Assembly: GCF_039538065.1 (NCBI RefSeq)
Contig: NZ_BAABBR010000001.1
Span: 1,092,501-1,156,500 of the forward strand
Origin: Sphingomonas rosea
Lineage (GTDB): Bacteria; Pseudomonadota; Alphaproteobacteria; Sphingomonadales; Sphingomonadaceae
DNA length: 64,000 nucleotides
Direction: 5' to 3'
Both the position numbers and the translations under genes were made by a program. Positions 1 to 9,272 of this stretch are shown here, piece by piece. The notes beneath the pieces are model-generated. The model saw nothing but the letters and a program-made list of their open reading frames with translations, searched no databases and was not told the DNA's origin. Every line of letters starts with the position of its first letter. The stretch's first letter is position 1.

Positions 1-1708
1 AGCGGCCGCGCGCGCGCTGCTGGTCGCCGAGGCCGCCGAGCGGTGGAACGTGCCGGCTGCCGGCTGCGAGACGAGCCGCGGATTCGTCGTTCACCAGGAC
101 CGGCGACTTTCGTTCGGGGAACTGGCCGAGGCGGCGTCGCGCCGGTCGCTCGGCGATGCGCCGGCCGCGGTCGGACGGCCCAGCTTGATCGGGCAGCCCC
201 TTCCGCGGCTCGATGCGATCCCCAAGGCGAACGGTCAGCTTCGCTTTGCCGGTGACGTGCGATTGCCGGACATGCTGTTCGCCTCGGTGCGGACGTCGGC
301 CGGCAACGGGATCAGGATCGAGGGCAATCCACCGGCAGGCGTGCGCTTCGCGAGCGGCGACCAGTGGGTCGCGGCGCTGGCCGATAGCTGGTGGACGGCC
401 GATCGCGCGCTTGGGGAAGCCCGAGTGCGAAGCTTCGGTCCGGCCGGCGGCGACGATGCGGCGGTGACCGACGCGCTCGACCGCGCGCTCGCAAGCGGCG
501 CCAGCGAGGTCCTGCATAGCGTCGGCGACATCGACGGCGTGTTCGAGGGCGTTCGCCCACTCGCCGCGACGTACGGCGCGTCGGCGGCATTGCACCATGA
601 TCTCGAACCGCCGAGCGCCACCGCGCGGATCACCGACGGGCTGCTGGAGCTCTGGGCCGGGACGCAGGCGCCGGAACTCGCCCGGGCAGCGGCGGCAAGG
701 GCGGGCGGGGTCGATCCGGCGAGGACGCTGCTCTACGCCATGCCGGTCGGCGGGCAGGGCGGCGCCGCGCTCGAGAACGACCTCGTGCCGATCGCAGCGA
801 AGCTGACGCGGGACACCGGGCGACCGGTGCAGGCGATGGTCGGCCGAGCCGAGCAGGTCCGCTCGGATGCGGTGCGCTCGCCGCTCAAGGCACGGCTTTA
901 TGCGCGGACCCTTCCCGACGGCAGCGTCGCGGGTCTCCGCCTGCGGCTTGCCGGCACCGACGGATTGGCAAAGGCGCTGGGTCGCCTGTCGGGAAAGGAC
1001 CGCGGCACCTTCCGGGCCTCGGCGCTCAACCCGCTGCCCTACGCGATTCCGAACGTCTCGCTCGAGGTCGCGCCGACCGTTCTACCGGTCCGGACCGGCT
1101 ATCACCGCGGCGAGGTGCACGGAGCCGTGGCGTTCTTCGTCGAGAGCTTCATCGACGAGCTGGCGCGGATCGCCGGGCGCGATCCGCTAAGCCAGCGCGT
1201 GGCCCTGCTCACCGGTAACCCGAGGCTCGCGCGTTGCCTCGTCCGGGCGACCGCGCTCGGCGGGTGGGATGGCGGCGGCGCCGGAAGCCAGATGGGACTT
1301 TCCACGATAAGCGCCTATGGCAGCCGCATCGCGGTGGTTGCGAACGCTTCGGTGGGAACGGGGGGACAAGTGGCGGTAAGCCGATTGGTCGCGGTGGTGG
1401 ATTGCGGCCGGGCGGTGAACCCTGCGCTGGTCCGGCAACAGGTCGAGGGCGGGATGCTTTCGGCGATCCAGCAGGCCACTGCGCCGGCGCCGAGCTTTGC
1501 CCATGGCCGCGTCACCGGGCCCATCGCGCCATCGGTTGGAGCGATGGCCGGCACGCCGGAGGTACTGGTCGAAATACTGGCTAGCGACGAGGCGCCCGGT
1601 GGGGTCAACGGCCTCGGCGCGATCGCGGCGCCCGCGGCGGTCGCCAACGCCCTTGCCGCCGCGACCGGTCGCCGCTTGCGCAGTCTTCCCTTGAACCCGA
1701 TAGCCTGA
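1..1708 (+). CDS. Molybdopterin-binding aldehyde oxidase/isoquinoline 1-oxidoreductase-like large subunit (5' truncated by window)
   Basis: The reading frame is open from the window edge, so the N-terminal part lies outside. The visible part aligns by eye with the xanthine dehydrogenase/isoquinoline 1-oxidoreductase beta family: an RALLVAEAA-type segment at the very start, YAIPNV, an AFFVESFIDELA segment, VDCGRAVNP and a C-terminal AVANALAAATGRRLR. Two hallmark cofactor/active-site motifs are altered. The GGGFG loop reads GGQGG (749-763), and the GEPG loop holding the catalytic Glu reads VNGLG (about 1604-1618). The gene ends 3 bp before hemH. Family membership is clear. Catalytic competence is doubtful, and it could be a diverged or non-enzymatic paralogue. 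Confidence 0.8.
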   Translation, partial: AAARALLVAEAAERWNVPAAGCETSRGFVVHQDRRLSFGELAEAASRRSLGDAPAAVGRPSLIGQPLPRLDAIPKANGQLRFAGDVRLPDMLFASVRTSAGNGIRIEGNPPAGVRFASGDQWVAALADSWWTADRALGEARVRSFGPAGGDDAAVTDALDRALASGASEVLHSVGDIDGVFEGVRPLAATYGASAALHHDLEPPSATARITDGLLELWAGTQAPELARAAAARAGGVDPARTLLYAMPVGGQGGAALENDLVPIAAKLTRDTGRPVQAMVGRAEQVRSDAVRSPLKARLYARTLPDGSVAGLRLRLAGTDGLAKALGRLSGKDRGTFRASALNPLPYAIPNVSLEVAPTVLPVRTGYHRGEVHGAVAFFVESFIDELARIAGRDPLSQRVALLTGNPRLARCLVRATALGGWDGGGAGSQMGLSTISAYGSRIAVVANASVGTGGQVAVSRLVAVVDCGRAVNPALVRQQVEGGMLSAIQQATAPAPSFAHGRVTGPIAPSVGAMAGTPEVLVEILASDEAPGGVNGLGAIAAPAAVANALAAATGRRLRSLPLNPIA

Positions 1709-1711
1709 ACC

Positions 1712-2719
1712 ATGCAGCCTCCTCCCGACCATCCGCCGATCCTGCCGCCCAAGATCGGCGTGCTGCTGATCAATCTCGGCACCCCCGAGGCCCCGACGGT
1801 CGCGGCCGTGCGGCGCTACCTCGCCGAATTCCTGTCCGATCCGCGCGTGATCGAGATTCCTCGGGCGATCTGGAAGCCGATCCTTCACGGGATCATCTTG
1901 CGCAGCCGCCCGGCCAAGTCCGCGCATGCCTATCAGCAGGTGTGGACCGAGGACGGCTCGCCGCTGGCCGCCATCACCCGGCGCCAGTCGGACAAACTCC
2001 AGCAGCGCCTCGGCGGCGACGTCCTCGTCGACTGGGCAATGCGTTACGGCGCGCCAGCGATTCCGAAGGGGGTCGAGCGGTTGAAGGAAGCAGGGTGCCA
2101 GCGCATCCTCGTCGCGCCGCTCTATCCGCAATATTGTGCCGCGACGACCGCGACGGCCAACGACGTGGCGTTCGCGACGCTCGCCGGCATGCGCTGGCAG
2201 CCTGCGCTCCGGACGCTGCCGCCCTATCACGACGCCGACGACTATATCGACGCGCTCCAGCGTGATCTCGAACGACAGATCGCGGCGCTCGACTTTACGC
2301 CCGAGCGCTTGCTCCTCTCCTATCACGGCATGCCAGAGCGGACGCTGCGCAAGGGTGACCCCTATCATTGTCACTGCCGCAAGACCACGCGGCTGCTCGG
2401 CGAGCGGCTCAGCATCCCGACCGACACGAGCTTCCAGTCGCGGTTCGGGCGCGACAAGTGGCTCGAGCCGGCGACCGACGAGGTGCTCAAGGCCTATCCG
2501 GCGCGCGGGGTGACCAAGATCGCCATCGCGGCGCCGGGCTTCTCGGCGGATTGCCTCGAGACGGTCGAGGAGCTCGGCATTCGCGGCAAGGAGGAATTTA
2601 CCGAGGCGGGCGGTACGCATTTTGCGCGGCTCGACTGCCTCAACGATGGCGAGATCGGGATGGATATGCTCGAAACGATCATCCGCCGCGAACTTGCGGG
2701 GTGGATTGCGCCTGCCTAG
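1712..2719 (+). CDS. hemH: Ferrochelatase
   Basis: The product (335 aa) inserts Fe2+ into protoporphyrin IX in the last step of protoheme synthesis. Family signatures are visible in order: GVLLINLGTPEAP at the N-terminus, PLYPQY, LLLSYHGMPERT (catalytic His), FQSRFGRDKWLEP and APGFSADCLETVEE (active-site Glu). A HCHC pair follows the SYHGMP motif and there is a Cys in PQYC; some bacterial ferrochelatases carry an Fe-S cluster, but I cannot assign ligands here. It starts 3 bp after the preceding stop, so it is probably co-transcribed with the molybdoenzyme-like gene. Confidence 0.96.
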   Translation: MQPPPDHPPILPPKIGVLLINLGTPEAPTVAAVRRYLAEFLSDPRVIEIPRAIWKPILHGIILRSRPAKSAHAYQQVWTEDGSPLAAITRRQSDKLQQRLGGDVLVDWAMRYGAPAIPKGVERLKEAGCQRILVAPLYPQYCAATTATANDVAFATLAGMRWQPALRTLPPYHDADDYIDALQRDLERQIAALDFTPERLLLSYHGMPERTLRKGDPYHCHCRKTTRLLGERLSIPTDTSFQSRFGRDKWLEPATDEVLKAYPARGVTKIAIAAPGFSADCLETVEELGIRGKEEFTEAGGTHFARLDCLNDGEIGMDMLETIIRRELAGWIAPA

Positions 2720-2750
2720 GCTCGGCTCTCGGTTGGAGGAGAGCGGACAA

Positions 2751-3473
2751 ATGGCACGGGTAGCGATCGTAACGGGCGGCACACGCGGGATCGGCGAAGC
2801 GATCAGCATCGCGCTGCGCGACGCAGGAATGACGGTCGCCGCCAATTACGCCGGTAACGATGAGCGCGCGCGAGCCTTCACCGACCGGACGGGCATCAAG
2901 GCGTTCAAGTGGGACGTCAGCGACCACGAGGCCTGCGTCGCCGGCGTCAAGGATGTCGAAGCGGCGCTCGGGCCGGTCGACGTGCTCGTCAACAATGCCG
3001 GCATCACGCGCGACACGACGATGAAGCGGATGGACCATGCCAAGTGGCAGGAGGTCATCGACACGAATCTCGGTGGCTGCTTCAACATGGCCAAGGCGGC
3101 CTGGGACGGCATGGTCAGCCGTGGCTACGGGCGCATCGTCAACATTGGCTCGATCAACGGACAGGCCGGCCAGTACGGACAGGTCAATTATGCCGCCGCC
3201 AAATCGGGCATTCATGGCTTCACCAAGGCGTTGGCACAGGAAGGCGCGCGGAGCGGGATCACGGTCAATGCGATCGCACCGGGCTATATCGACACCGACA
3301 TGGTCGCCGCGGTGCCCGAGGACGTGCTCGGCAAGATCGTCGCCCGAATTCCCGTCGGTCGCCTCGGCCGTGCCGACGAGATCGCCCGCGGGGTCACTTT
3401 CCTGGTCGACGAGAATGCCGGGTTCGTGACGGGCTCGACCTTGTCCATCAACGGCGGCCAGCACATGTACTGA
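2751..3473 (+). CDS. phaB: Acetoacetyl-CoA reductase (SDR family)
   Basis: This 240-aa short-chain dehydrogenase has the TGGTRGIG cofactor loop at the N-terminus, NNAGI, and catalytic Ser (NIGSINGQ), Tyr and Lys (NYAAAKSG). The NGQxGQxGQxNY context and the C-terminal GSTLSINGGQHMY ending are typical of PhaB, the NADPH-dependent reductase that makes (R)-3-hydroxybutyryl-CoA for polyhydroxyalkanoate. The ATG at 2751 is chosen because a GGAGGAGA Shine-Dalgarno lies about 8 bp upstream and the Rossmann motif starts immediately after. No phaA or phaC is nearby, so the PHA role is inferred from sequence alone. FabG is the main alternative. Confidence 0.9.
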   Translation: MARVAIVTGGTRGIGEAISIALRDAGMTVAANYAGNDERARAFTDRTGIKAFKWDVSDHEACVAGVKDVEAALGPVDVLVNNAGITRDTTMKRMDHAKWQEVIDTNLGGCFNMAKAAWDGMVSRGYGRIVNIGSINGQAGQYGQVNYAAAKSGIHGFTKALAQEGARSGITVNAIAPGYIDTDMVAAVPEDVLGKIVARIPVGRLGRADEIARGVTFLVDENAGFVTGSTLSINGGQHMY

Positions 3474-3475
3474 GG

Positions 3476-3715
3476 GTGGAAGTCCTCACCTATTCGCCGC
3501 CGGTCAAGCGAAGCGTCCTCATTCGCGGCCACCAAACGAGCATCAGTCTCGAACCCGTCTTCTGGCGTGCGCTCGAGGTGGCGGCACGCGATTCGGCGCT
3601 GCCGATCAACGCGCTGGTGGCCGAGGTCGATGAAGCGCGTTTGAAGGTCGCGCGGCCGCCCAATCTCACCAGCGCGCTGCGCCAGTGGCTGTTCGGGCGC
3701 GCCCTAGGCGGCTGA
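3476..3715 (+). CDS. Small ribbon-helix-helix domain protein
   Basis: This 79-aa protein begins at a GTG 2 bp after the phaB stop. The central stretch (VLIRGHQTSISLEPVFW, then a helix ending INALVAEVDEAR) has the strand-helix-helix layout of the alphaproteobacterial ribbon-helix-helix family, which often follows metabolic genes. It probably acts as a small DNA-binding protein, but no target is evident. The 3' end overlaps the convergent ATP-grasp gene by 12 bp. The GTG start is inferred from continuity with the domain and closeness to phaB. Confidence 0.72.
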   Translation: MEVLTYSPPVKRSVLIRGHQTSISLEPVFWRALEVAARDSALPINALVAEVDEARLKVARPPNLTSALRQWLFGRALGG

Positions 3716-4558
3716 CGCGGCGGCGAGGATCGCGGCGGCGAAGCTGCTCGTCGCCTCGGGCACGCAGTGGAGAAACAGTGCGGGCTCGATCAGTTCGAGC
3801 TCCATGAGCTGCAGTGCACCGTCGTTGCCGCGAACGAGATCGACGCGGGCATAGGTCGCCGGTGCCGGCGCGGCCGCGAGCGCGGCCTTGGCGAGGTCGA
3901 GCGCGCCGTCGGGGCAATCGGTCCGTTCGGTCGAGCCGCCATGGTCCGGCTGGACCCGGAAATCGCCGGCCTGCGGGCGCTTGACCAAGGTGTGCGAATA
4001 TTCGCCGCCAAACAGGATCAGGCTGTATTCGCCCTCGTCGACGACCTGCCCGAGCCATGGCTGGATCAGCATGCGTCGGCCATGCACGTCGGCGGGGACG
4101 GGGTCGCCCTTGCCGAGCCGATAGGTGCCGAAGGCCGCGGCCGACACCGGCGGCTTGATCACCAGCTCGTCGGTGCCGAGGACGCCGTGCGCGGCGGTCA
4201 GCGCGGCCTCGTTGAGGTGATCGACTTCGAGCGTCGGAACACTGGCGATGCCCTTGCGACCAAGCTCGGCGAGATAGCATTTGTCGCTGTTCCAGCGCAG
4301 CAGCGCGGGCGGATTGATCATTGGCCACCCTTCCGCTTCGGCGCGGTCGAGGAAGGCGAGCCACTCGGCATGGCGGAGATGATAGCCCCAGGTGACCAGC
4401 GGCAGAACGAGGTCGAAGCCGTCGGCGCCGTCGAGCTCGGTCCAGGGCCCCGACACGACCTCGGCGCCGGCCTCGCGCAGGGCGGCGGCCTCGACGTCGA
4501 ACGCCCAGGCCCATTCCGCCGCATAGTCGCGCGCCGGGGTCAGCAGTGCGAGGCGCAT
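3704..4558 (-). CDS. ATP-grasp family protein (glutathione synthetase/RimK-like)
   Basis: The product (284 aa) has the order expected for a stand-alone ATP-grasp ligase. An N-terminal alpha/beta domain (MRLALLTPARDY) is followed by the NPPALLRWNSDKCYL segment, the ATP-binding lysine region DELVIKPPVSAAAFGTY, QPWLGQVVDEGEYSLI, and a C-terminal metal site in ARVDLVRGNDGALQLMELELIEPALF. Such enzymes join a carboxylate to an amine or thiol using ATP; the substrate cannot be read from the sequence. It starts 10 bp after the NAD-glutamate dehydrogenase stop on the same strand, so it is probably the distal gene of that transcript. Confidence 0.82.
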   Translation of the reverse strand: MRLALLTPARDYAAEWAWAFDVEAAALREAGAEVVSGPWTELDGADGFDLVLPLVTWGYHLRHAEWLAFLDRAEAEGWPMINPPALLRWNSDKCYLAELGRKGIASVPTLEVDHLNEAALTAAHGVLGTDELVIKPPVSAAAFGTYRLGKGDPVPADVHGRRMLIQPWLGQVVDEGEYSLILFGGEYSHTLVKRPQAGDFRVQPDHGGSTERTDCPDGALDLAKAALAAAPAPATYARVDLVRGNDGALQLMELELIEPALFLHCVPEATSSFAAAILAAASAA

Positions 4559-4568
4559 CGGTCCCGCG

Positions 4569-7500
4569 TCAGCGCGCGAGGAGGATACGGGCCTGGCCAG
4601 CGATCTGCGCGAGCATCGGGACCGTCACGCCGCCGCTCGCCCGGGCGCGGGCGATGAGCGAGCGGAACTGCTTGATCCGCTGCGCATGGCGCTCGTTCCA
4701 GCGCTCGACCGAGCCCGCGGGATCGTCGCCGCGCAGGCGCGAGAGCCACTCGAGGCGAAGCTGCTCGAACTCGTTCGACAGGCCCGCGACGAGCAGGCGC
4801 TCCCACTGGTCGGTCGGAGCGAGCCGGAAGGCCTGGCTCTGCGCCCAGTCGAGTCCGAGCACCTCCCCGAGACGGACATAGGCCTCGGTGAGCGCAATGA
4901 CGTCCTGCTCCTTGCGCGCGGCAAGGCCGGCGAGTCCGAAGGCACCGTCGAGCTCGTAGAGCTTGACGAGGCCCCGCGTGATGTCGGGGCTCGCGCCCAT
5001 CGCGGCGATCGTGTCGTGACGCGCCAGGGCCTGCGCCTTGACCTCTTCGCGAATGATCGAACGCGCCTCGGCATTCACCCGGTTGAGGCCCGGCTCGAAC
5101 AAGGCGACGAGTTCGGACACGCGGGTTTCGCCACCAGCAGCGCGCACGATGTCGGAAAGATGCGCACGGATGCTATGAGCAGCCATGTCGAATAAAGCGA
5201 GACGGGCGGTCTCGGTGACCTCGGCATGGTCGATCCGGTCCCACAGACGGTCGAGCTGGAGCAGGCGCTCGGCAGTCAGGAATGCCGCGACGACCTGGCC
5301 AAGCGAGCAGCCTTCCTCCTCGACGATGTCGAGCGCGACGCTCGGACCCATCCGATTGACGAAGCGGTTGGCAATCTTGGTCGCGAGGATTTCGTTGCCG
5401 AGGCGGTGGCGAAGCAGCGCTTCACGATGCGCCTTGCGAAGCGGCGCGGGGAAGGCGGCCAGCAGTTGCTCGTGGAGCAACGGGTCTTCGGTGAGATTCA
5501 GATCCTCGGCCGCGTCCTGCAGGTTGAGCTTGGCAAGGCTCAGGAGGACCGCCAACTCGGGCCGGGTGAGGCCGCGGTTGTCGGCGGCGCGGCGGAGCAG
5601 TTCCTCGCTGCTGTCGAGCCCCTCGACCGCGCGGTCGAGGCGACCGGCAGCTTCGAGCAGTTCGAGCGTGCGGACCTGCGCCGGAATGGCCGCGGCCCCG
5701 CCGCGTTCGGCGATCGACAAAGCGAGCGTCTGCAACCGGTTGTCGGCGAGAACCAGCTTGGACACCTCGTCGGTCATCACCGCCAGCAGGCGATTGCGAT
5801 CCTCGAGCGTCAGCCGCCCTTCGAGCATCTCCTCGTTGAGCGCGATCTTGATGTTGACCTCGTTGTCCGAGCAATCGACGCCGGCCGAATTGTCGATGAA
5901 GTCGGTGTTGCAGCGCCCGCCATGTTCGCTGAACTCGATCCGGGCCGCCTGCGTGATCGCAAGGTTGGCGCCTTCGCCGATGACCTTGGCGCGCAGTTCG
6001 TTGGCGTTCACCCGGAGGATGTCGTTGGCGGGATCGCCGACGCTGATGTTGGGCTGGCTCGACGCCTTCACATAGGTGCCGATGCCGCCGAACCAGATCA
6101 GGCCGACGGGCGCCTTGAGGATCGCCGAGATGAGGCTCGTCGGATCGATGGTGTCGACGTCGATGCCGAGTGCCGCCTTCGCTTCGGGCGTCAGCTCGAT
6201 CTGCTTCTGGCTGCGCGGAATGATCATTCCGCCCTTGCTCAGCTTCTTGCGATCATAATCGTCCCAGCTCGAGCGGGCCATGGCGAAGAGGCACTCGCGC
6301 TCTTCCCAGCTGTCCTGCGGATCGGGATCGGGATCGATGAAGATGTGACGGTGATCGAAGGCCGCAACCAGCTTGATCGCCTTCGACAAGAGCATGCCGT
6401 TGCCGAACACGTCCCCCGACATGTCGCCGCAACCGACCACGGTGACGGGCTGCGTCTGCACGTCGATGCCCATTTCGAGGAAGTGGCGCTGGACGCTGAT
6501 CCACGCGCCCTTGGCGGTGATGCCCATCGCCTTGTGATCGTAGCCGTTCGACCCGCCGCTCGCGAAGGCGTCGCCGAGCCAGAAGCCGCGCTCGAGCGCG
6601 ATGGCGTTGGCGACGTCGGAGAAGGTCGCAGTGCCCTTGTCGGCGGCGACGACGAAATAGGGATCGTTGCCGTCATGGACGACGACGCCGGCCGGGTGGA
6701 CGACCTTGCCCTCGACGATGTTGTCGGTGACCGACAGCAGCGAACGGATGAAGATGCGGTAGCTTTCGGTGCCTTCGGCCAGCCACGCCTCGCGGTTCGC
6801 GGCGGGCGAAGGGAGCTGCTTGGGATAGAAGCCGCCCTTGGCGCCGGTCGGCACGATCACCGCATTCTTGACCAGCTGCGCCTTCATCAGGCCAAGGATC
6901 TCGGTGCGGAAGTCGTCACGGCGGTCGGACCAGCGAAGGCCGCCACGCGCGACCGGCCCACCGCGCAGGTGGATGCCCTCGACACGCGGGCTGTAGACCC
7001 AGATCTCGCGATAGGGGATCGGTGCGGGGAGACCCGGAATGCGCTTGGGATCCAGCTTGAAGGCCAGCGCTTCGCCGGGCTGCGGATGGAAGGCGTTGGT
7101 GCGGAGCGTGGCTTCGACGACACTGCGGAAGAGGCGCAGGATGCGGTCGTCGTCGATCGAGCTGATCGTCTGGAGCGCGTCCTCGAACGCCGCCTTTTGA
7201 GCGGCGACGGTGTCGTTTCGGTTGTCGCGCGCGGGATCGTGCGCGGCGGCGAACCAGGCGATGAGCGCGCGGGTCGCGGCGGGCGTGCGCTTCAGCGCCT
7301 CGACCATGGTGAGGAGGCCGTAGGCGACGCCGGTCTGCCGCAGGTAGCGGAACCAAGCGCGGAGCCAGACAACCGGCTGGGGATCGAGCCCCGCGAAGAG
7401 CAGGAGCTGGTTGAATTCGTCGTCTTCGGCATGACGCTGGAGGACGGCGGCGATCGCGCCTTCGATGACGTCGGTGCGCGCGAGCACCGTGTCGATGTCG

Positions 7501-9197
7501 GCGCCCGCAAGCTCGAGGCGGAAGTCGTGAATGTGCCCGAGGCGACCATCCTCGCCGATGCCGGTGGGGCGTTCCTCGATCACGCGGAAACCGAAGTTCT
7601 CGAGCACCGGGACGGCTTCGGAAAGCGGCACGAGGCCACCGGCGCGATACAGCTTGAGGCGGAGCTGGCCCGGACGATCATCGTCGCAGCGGAAGAGGCG
7701 GACGTCGCGGTCTTCCTGGCTTTCGAGCGAGCTCAGGCGGATGATGTCGGCTGCCGCTTCCGCCGCGCCGGCGTGCGCGCGATAGTCGTCGGGCATGCCC
7801 GGCAGGTAGGTCAGCGCGAGGCGTGTGGCGCGTCCGCTGCCGACCCGGTCGGTGAGTTCGGATTCGACCGCCGGCGCCCACCCGCGGACCATGTCGACGA
7901 GCCGGTGGTCGAGTTCGACCACGTCGGGGAGCGGGCGCGAGGCCGCATAGCCGAGGGTGAGGCGGATGAGTGCCAGGCCGCCGTCGCCGAGTTCGACCGC
8001 CCAGTTGGTGACCGAGGACAGCACGGCTTCCTCGATCAGGCGGACGATCGCATGGCGACGCGAGGTTGTGAGTTCGTCGCGGGGAAGCCAGACGAAGGCG
8101 AAAAGGTGGCGCTTGAGGGCGCCGGTAAGGAGCAGCAGCGCCGGGCGCGGGCGGTCCGCAAGGCTCATCGCCATCAGCGCCGCAGCGCGCACCTCAGCCT
8201 CGTCGAAGGAGACCAGCAGGTCGTGCGGCAGTGTCGAGATGGCGTGCGCGAGCGCCTTGGCGCCGTGACTCGCGGGAGCGAAGCCGAGCTCGGAGTCGAG
8301 CGCCTGAAGACGCTGGCGGATCACGGGGATTTCGGCCGGCGGCGAACGAAGCGCGGCGCTGGTCCAGAGGCCGGCGTGGAGCGACAGGCTGCCATTGGCG
8401 CGGCGGACGATGACGACGTCAAGCGGCACGCGGCGGTGCACGGGCGAGAGCCGGTCAGCCTTGAGGGTGAGGACCGGCCGGGGGTCGTTGGCGATGGCTT
8501 CGAGCACGCCGCGCGTGTCTTCGAGACTCCACAGGTCAATGCCGCTGGTCGACAGGATGCCGAGGCCTTCGCCGCTGCTGCCGTCGGCCGCAATTTCCTT
8601 ATGGCCCAGGAGGGTGAAGTGATTGTCGGCGAGCCATTCGAGCAGCGCCGCGCTTTCCGAGTCGGTGGCGGCGACATCGGTGGCATCGCGCTGCATCAGC
8701 GACAGCATCGTGCGCCAGTCGCCGACCGCGGCGCGCACGCAGGCGAGCACGCTTTCGAGTTCCTGGACAAGGTCCTGGCGGCCACGCGCATCGGCGCGAT
8801 CGAGTTCGACGTAGATCACGGATTCGGGAGCGCCCTCGCCCAGGCTGATCAGGCGGCCGTCATGGTCGCGGGTGGCAGGGACGATGGGGTGGAGCAGCCG
8901 GTGAACGGTCAGGCCGTGCCCCGCGATGACGGCGGCGACGCTGTCGACGAGGAAGGGCATGTCGTCGTTGACGATGCCGAGGCGCATCACGCGCTTGGCG
9001 GCTTCACCGCCGGCGGACTGCAGCTTGAGAACCAGCTTGCCGGGCGCGCGAACCGCAGCGGTCTCGGCGATGAAGGCGGCGGCCTCGGCCTGCTCTTCGG
9101 GAGAAAAGCCCTCGGTTTCGCCGGGTAACGCGCCGTCCAGAAGGGCCTCGGTAAACGCGTCCGTCAACGTCCCGGATACGCGGGGATCAGCCGCCAT
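4569..9197 (-). CDS. gdhZ: NAD-specific glutamate dehydrogenase, large (180-kDa) class
   Basis: The 1,542-aa product has the size and signatures of the giant bacterial NAD-GDH class, which deaminates glutamate to 2-oxoglutarate for catabolism. A long N-terminal regulatory region (with EFTSR-like and ACT-like segments) precedes the catalytic domain: GGLRWSDRRDDFRTEIL near residue 750, the lysine-containing PTGAKGGFYPKQLP near 780, and GCGDMSGDVFGNGML, the dinucleotide fold, near 920. The ATG at 9197 is preferred over one 63 bp upstream because CGGAG-like Shine-Dalgarno bases precede it and the product then starts MAADPRV. It lies downstream of a PAS protein on the same strand. Confidence 0.95.
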   Translation of the reverse strand: MAADPRVSGTLTDAFTEALLDGALPGETEGFSPEEQAEAAAFIAETAAVRAPGKLVLKLQSAGGEAAKRVMRLGIVNDDMPFLVDSVAAVIAGHGLTVHRLLHPIVPATRDHDGRLISLGEGAPESVIYVELDRADARGRQDLVQELESVLACVRAAVGDWRTMLSLMQRDATDVAATDSESAALLEWLADNHFTLLGHKEIAADGSSGEGLGILSTSGIDLWSLEDTRGVLEAIANDPRPVLTLKADRLSPVHRRVPLDVVIVRRANGSLSLHAGLWTSAALRSPPAEIPVIRQRLQALDSELGFAPASHGAKALAHAISTLPHDLLVSFDEAEVRAAALMAMSLADRPRPALLLLTGALKRHLFAFVWLPRDELTTSRRHAIVRLIEEAVLSSVTNWAVELGDGGLALIRLTLGYAASRPLPDVVELDHRLVDMVRGWAPAVESELTDRVGSGRATRLALTYLPGMPDDYRAHAGAAEAAADIIRLSSLESQEDRDVRLFRCDDDRPGQLRLKLYRAGGLVPLSEAVPVLENFGFRVIEERPTGIGEDGRLGHIHDFRLELAGADIDTVLARTDVIEGAIAAVLQRHAEDDEFNQLLLFAGLDPQPVVWLRAWFRYLRQTGVAYGLLTMVEALKRTPAATRALIAWFAAAHDPARDNRNDTVAAQKAAFEDALQTISSIDDDRILRLFRSVVEATLRTNAFHPQPGEALAFKLDPKRIPGLPAPIPYREIWVYSPRVEGIHLRGGPVARGGLRWSDRRDDFRTEILGLMKAQLVKNAVIVPTGAKGGFYPKQLPSPAANREAWLAEGTESYRIFIRSLLSVTDNIVEGKVVHPAGVVVHDGNDPYFVVAADKGTATFSDVANAIALERGFWLGDAFASGGSNGYDHKAMGITAKGAWISVQRHFLEMGIDVQTQPVTVVGCGDMSGDVFGNGMLLSKAIKLVAAFDHRHIFIDPDPDPQDSWEERECLFAMARSSWDDYDRKKLSKGGMIIPRSQKQIELTPEAKAALGIDVDTIDPTSLISAILKAPVGLIWFGGIGTYVKASSQPNISVGDPANDILRVNANELRAKVIGEGANLAITQAARIEFSEHGGRCNTDFIDNSAGVDCSDNEVNIKIALNEEMLEGRLTLEDRNRLLAVMTDEVSKLVLADNRLQTLALSIAERGGAAAIPAQVRTLELLEAAGRLDRAVEGLDSSEELLRRAADNRGLTRPELAVLLSLAKLNLQDAAEDLNLTEDPLLHEQLLAAFPAPLRKAHREALLRHRLGNEILATKIANRFVNRMGPSVALDIVEEEGCSLGQVVAAFLTAERLLQLDRLWDRIDHAEVTETARLALFDMAAHSIRAHLSDIVRAAGGETRVSELVALFEPGLNRVNAEARSIIREEVKAQALARHDTIAAMGASPDITRGLVKLYELDGAFGLAGLAARKEQDVIALTEAYVRLGEVLGLDWAQSQAFRLAPTDQWERLLVAGLSNEFEQLRLEWLSRLRGDDPAGSVERWNERHAQRIKQFRSLIARARASGGVTVPMLAQIAGQARILLAR

Positions 9198-9272
9198 GAT
9201 GTGATTTCGCTCCGCCGTGAAGATGAGCGGGCGTCTAGACCTCGTGGGCGGGGGGAACAACCCCGCGGCGGC

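Noticed and set aside
5226..9128. A 1,300-codon open frame on the plus strand opposite the glutamate dehydrogenase gene
   Set aside because: It is the antisense shadow of a large GC-rich gene. Its translation has the composition of a shadow frame (rich in Asp, Arg, Val, His) and matches no family, while the minus strand has clear NAD-GDH motifs.
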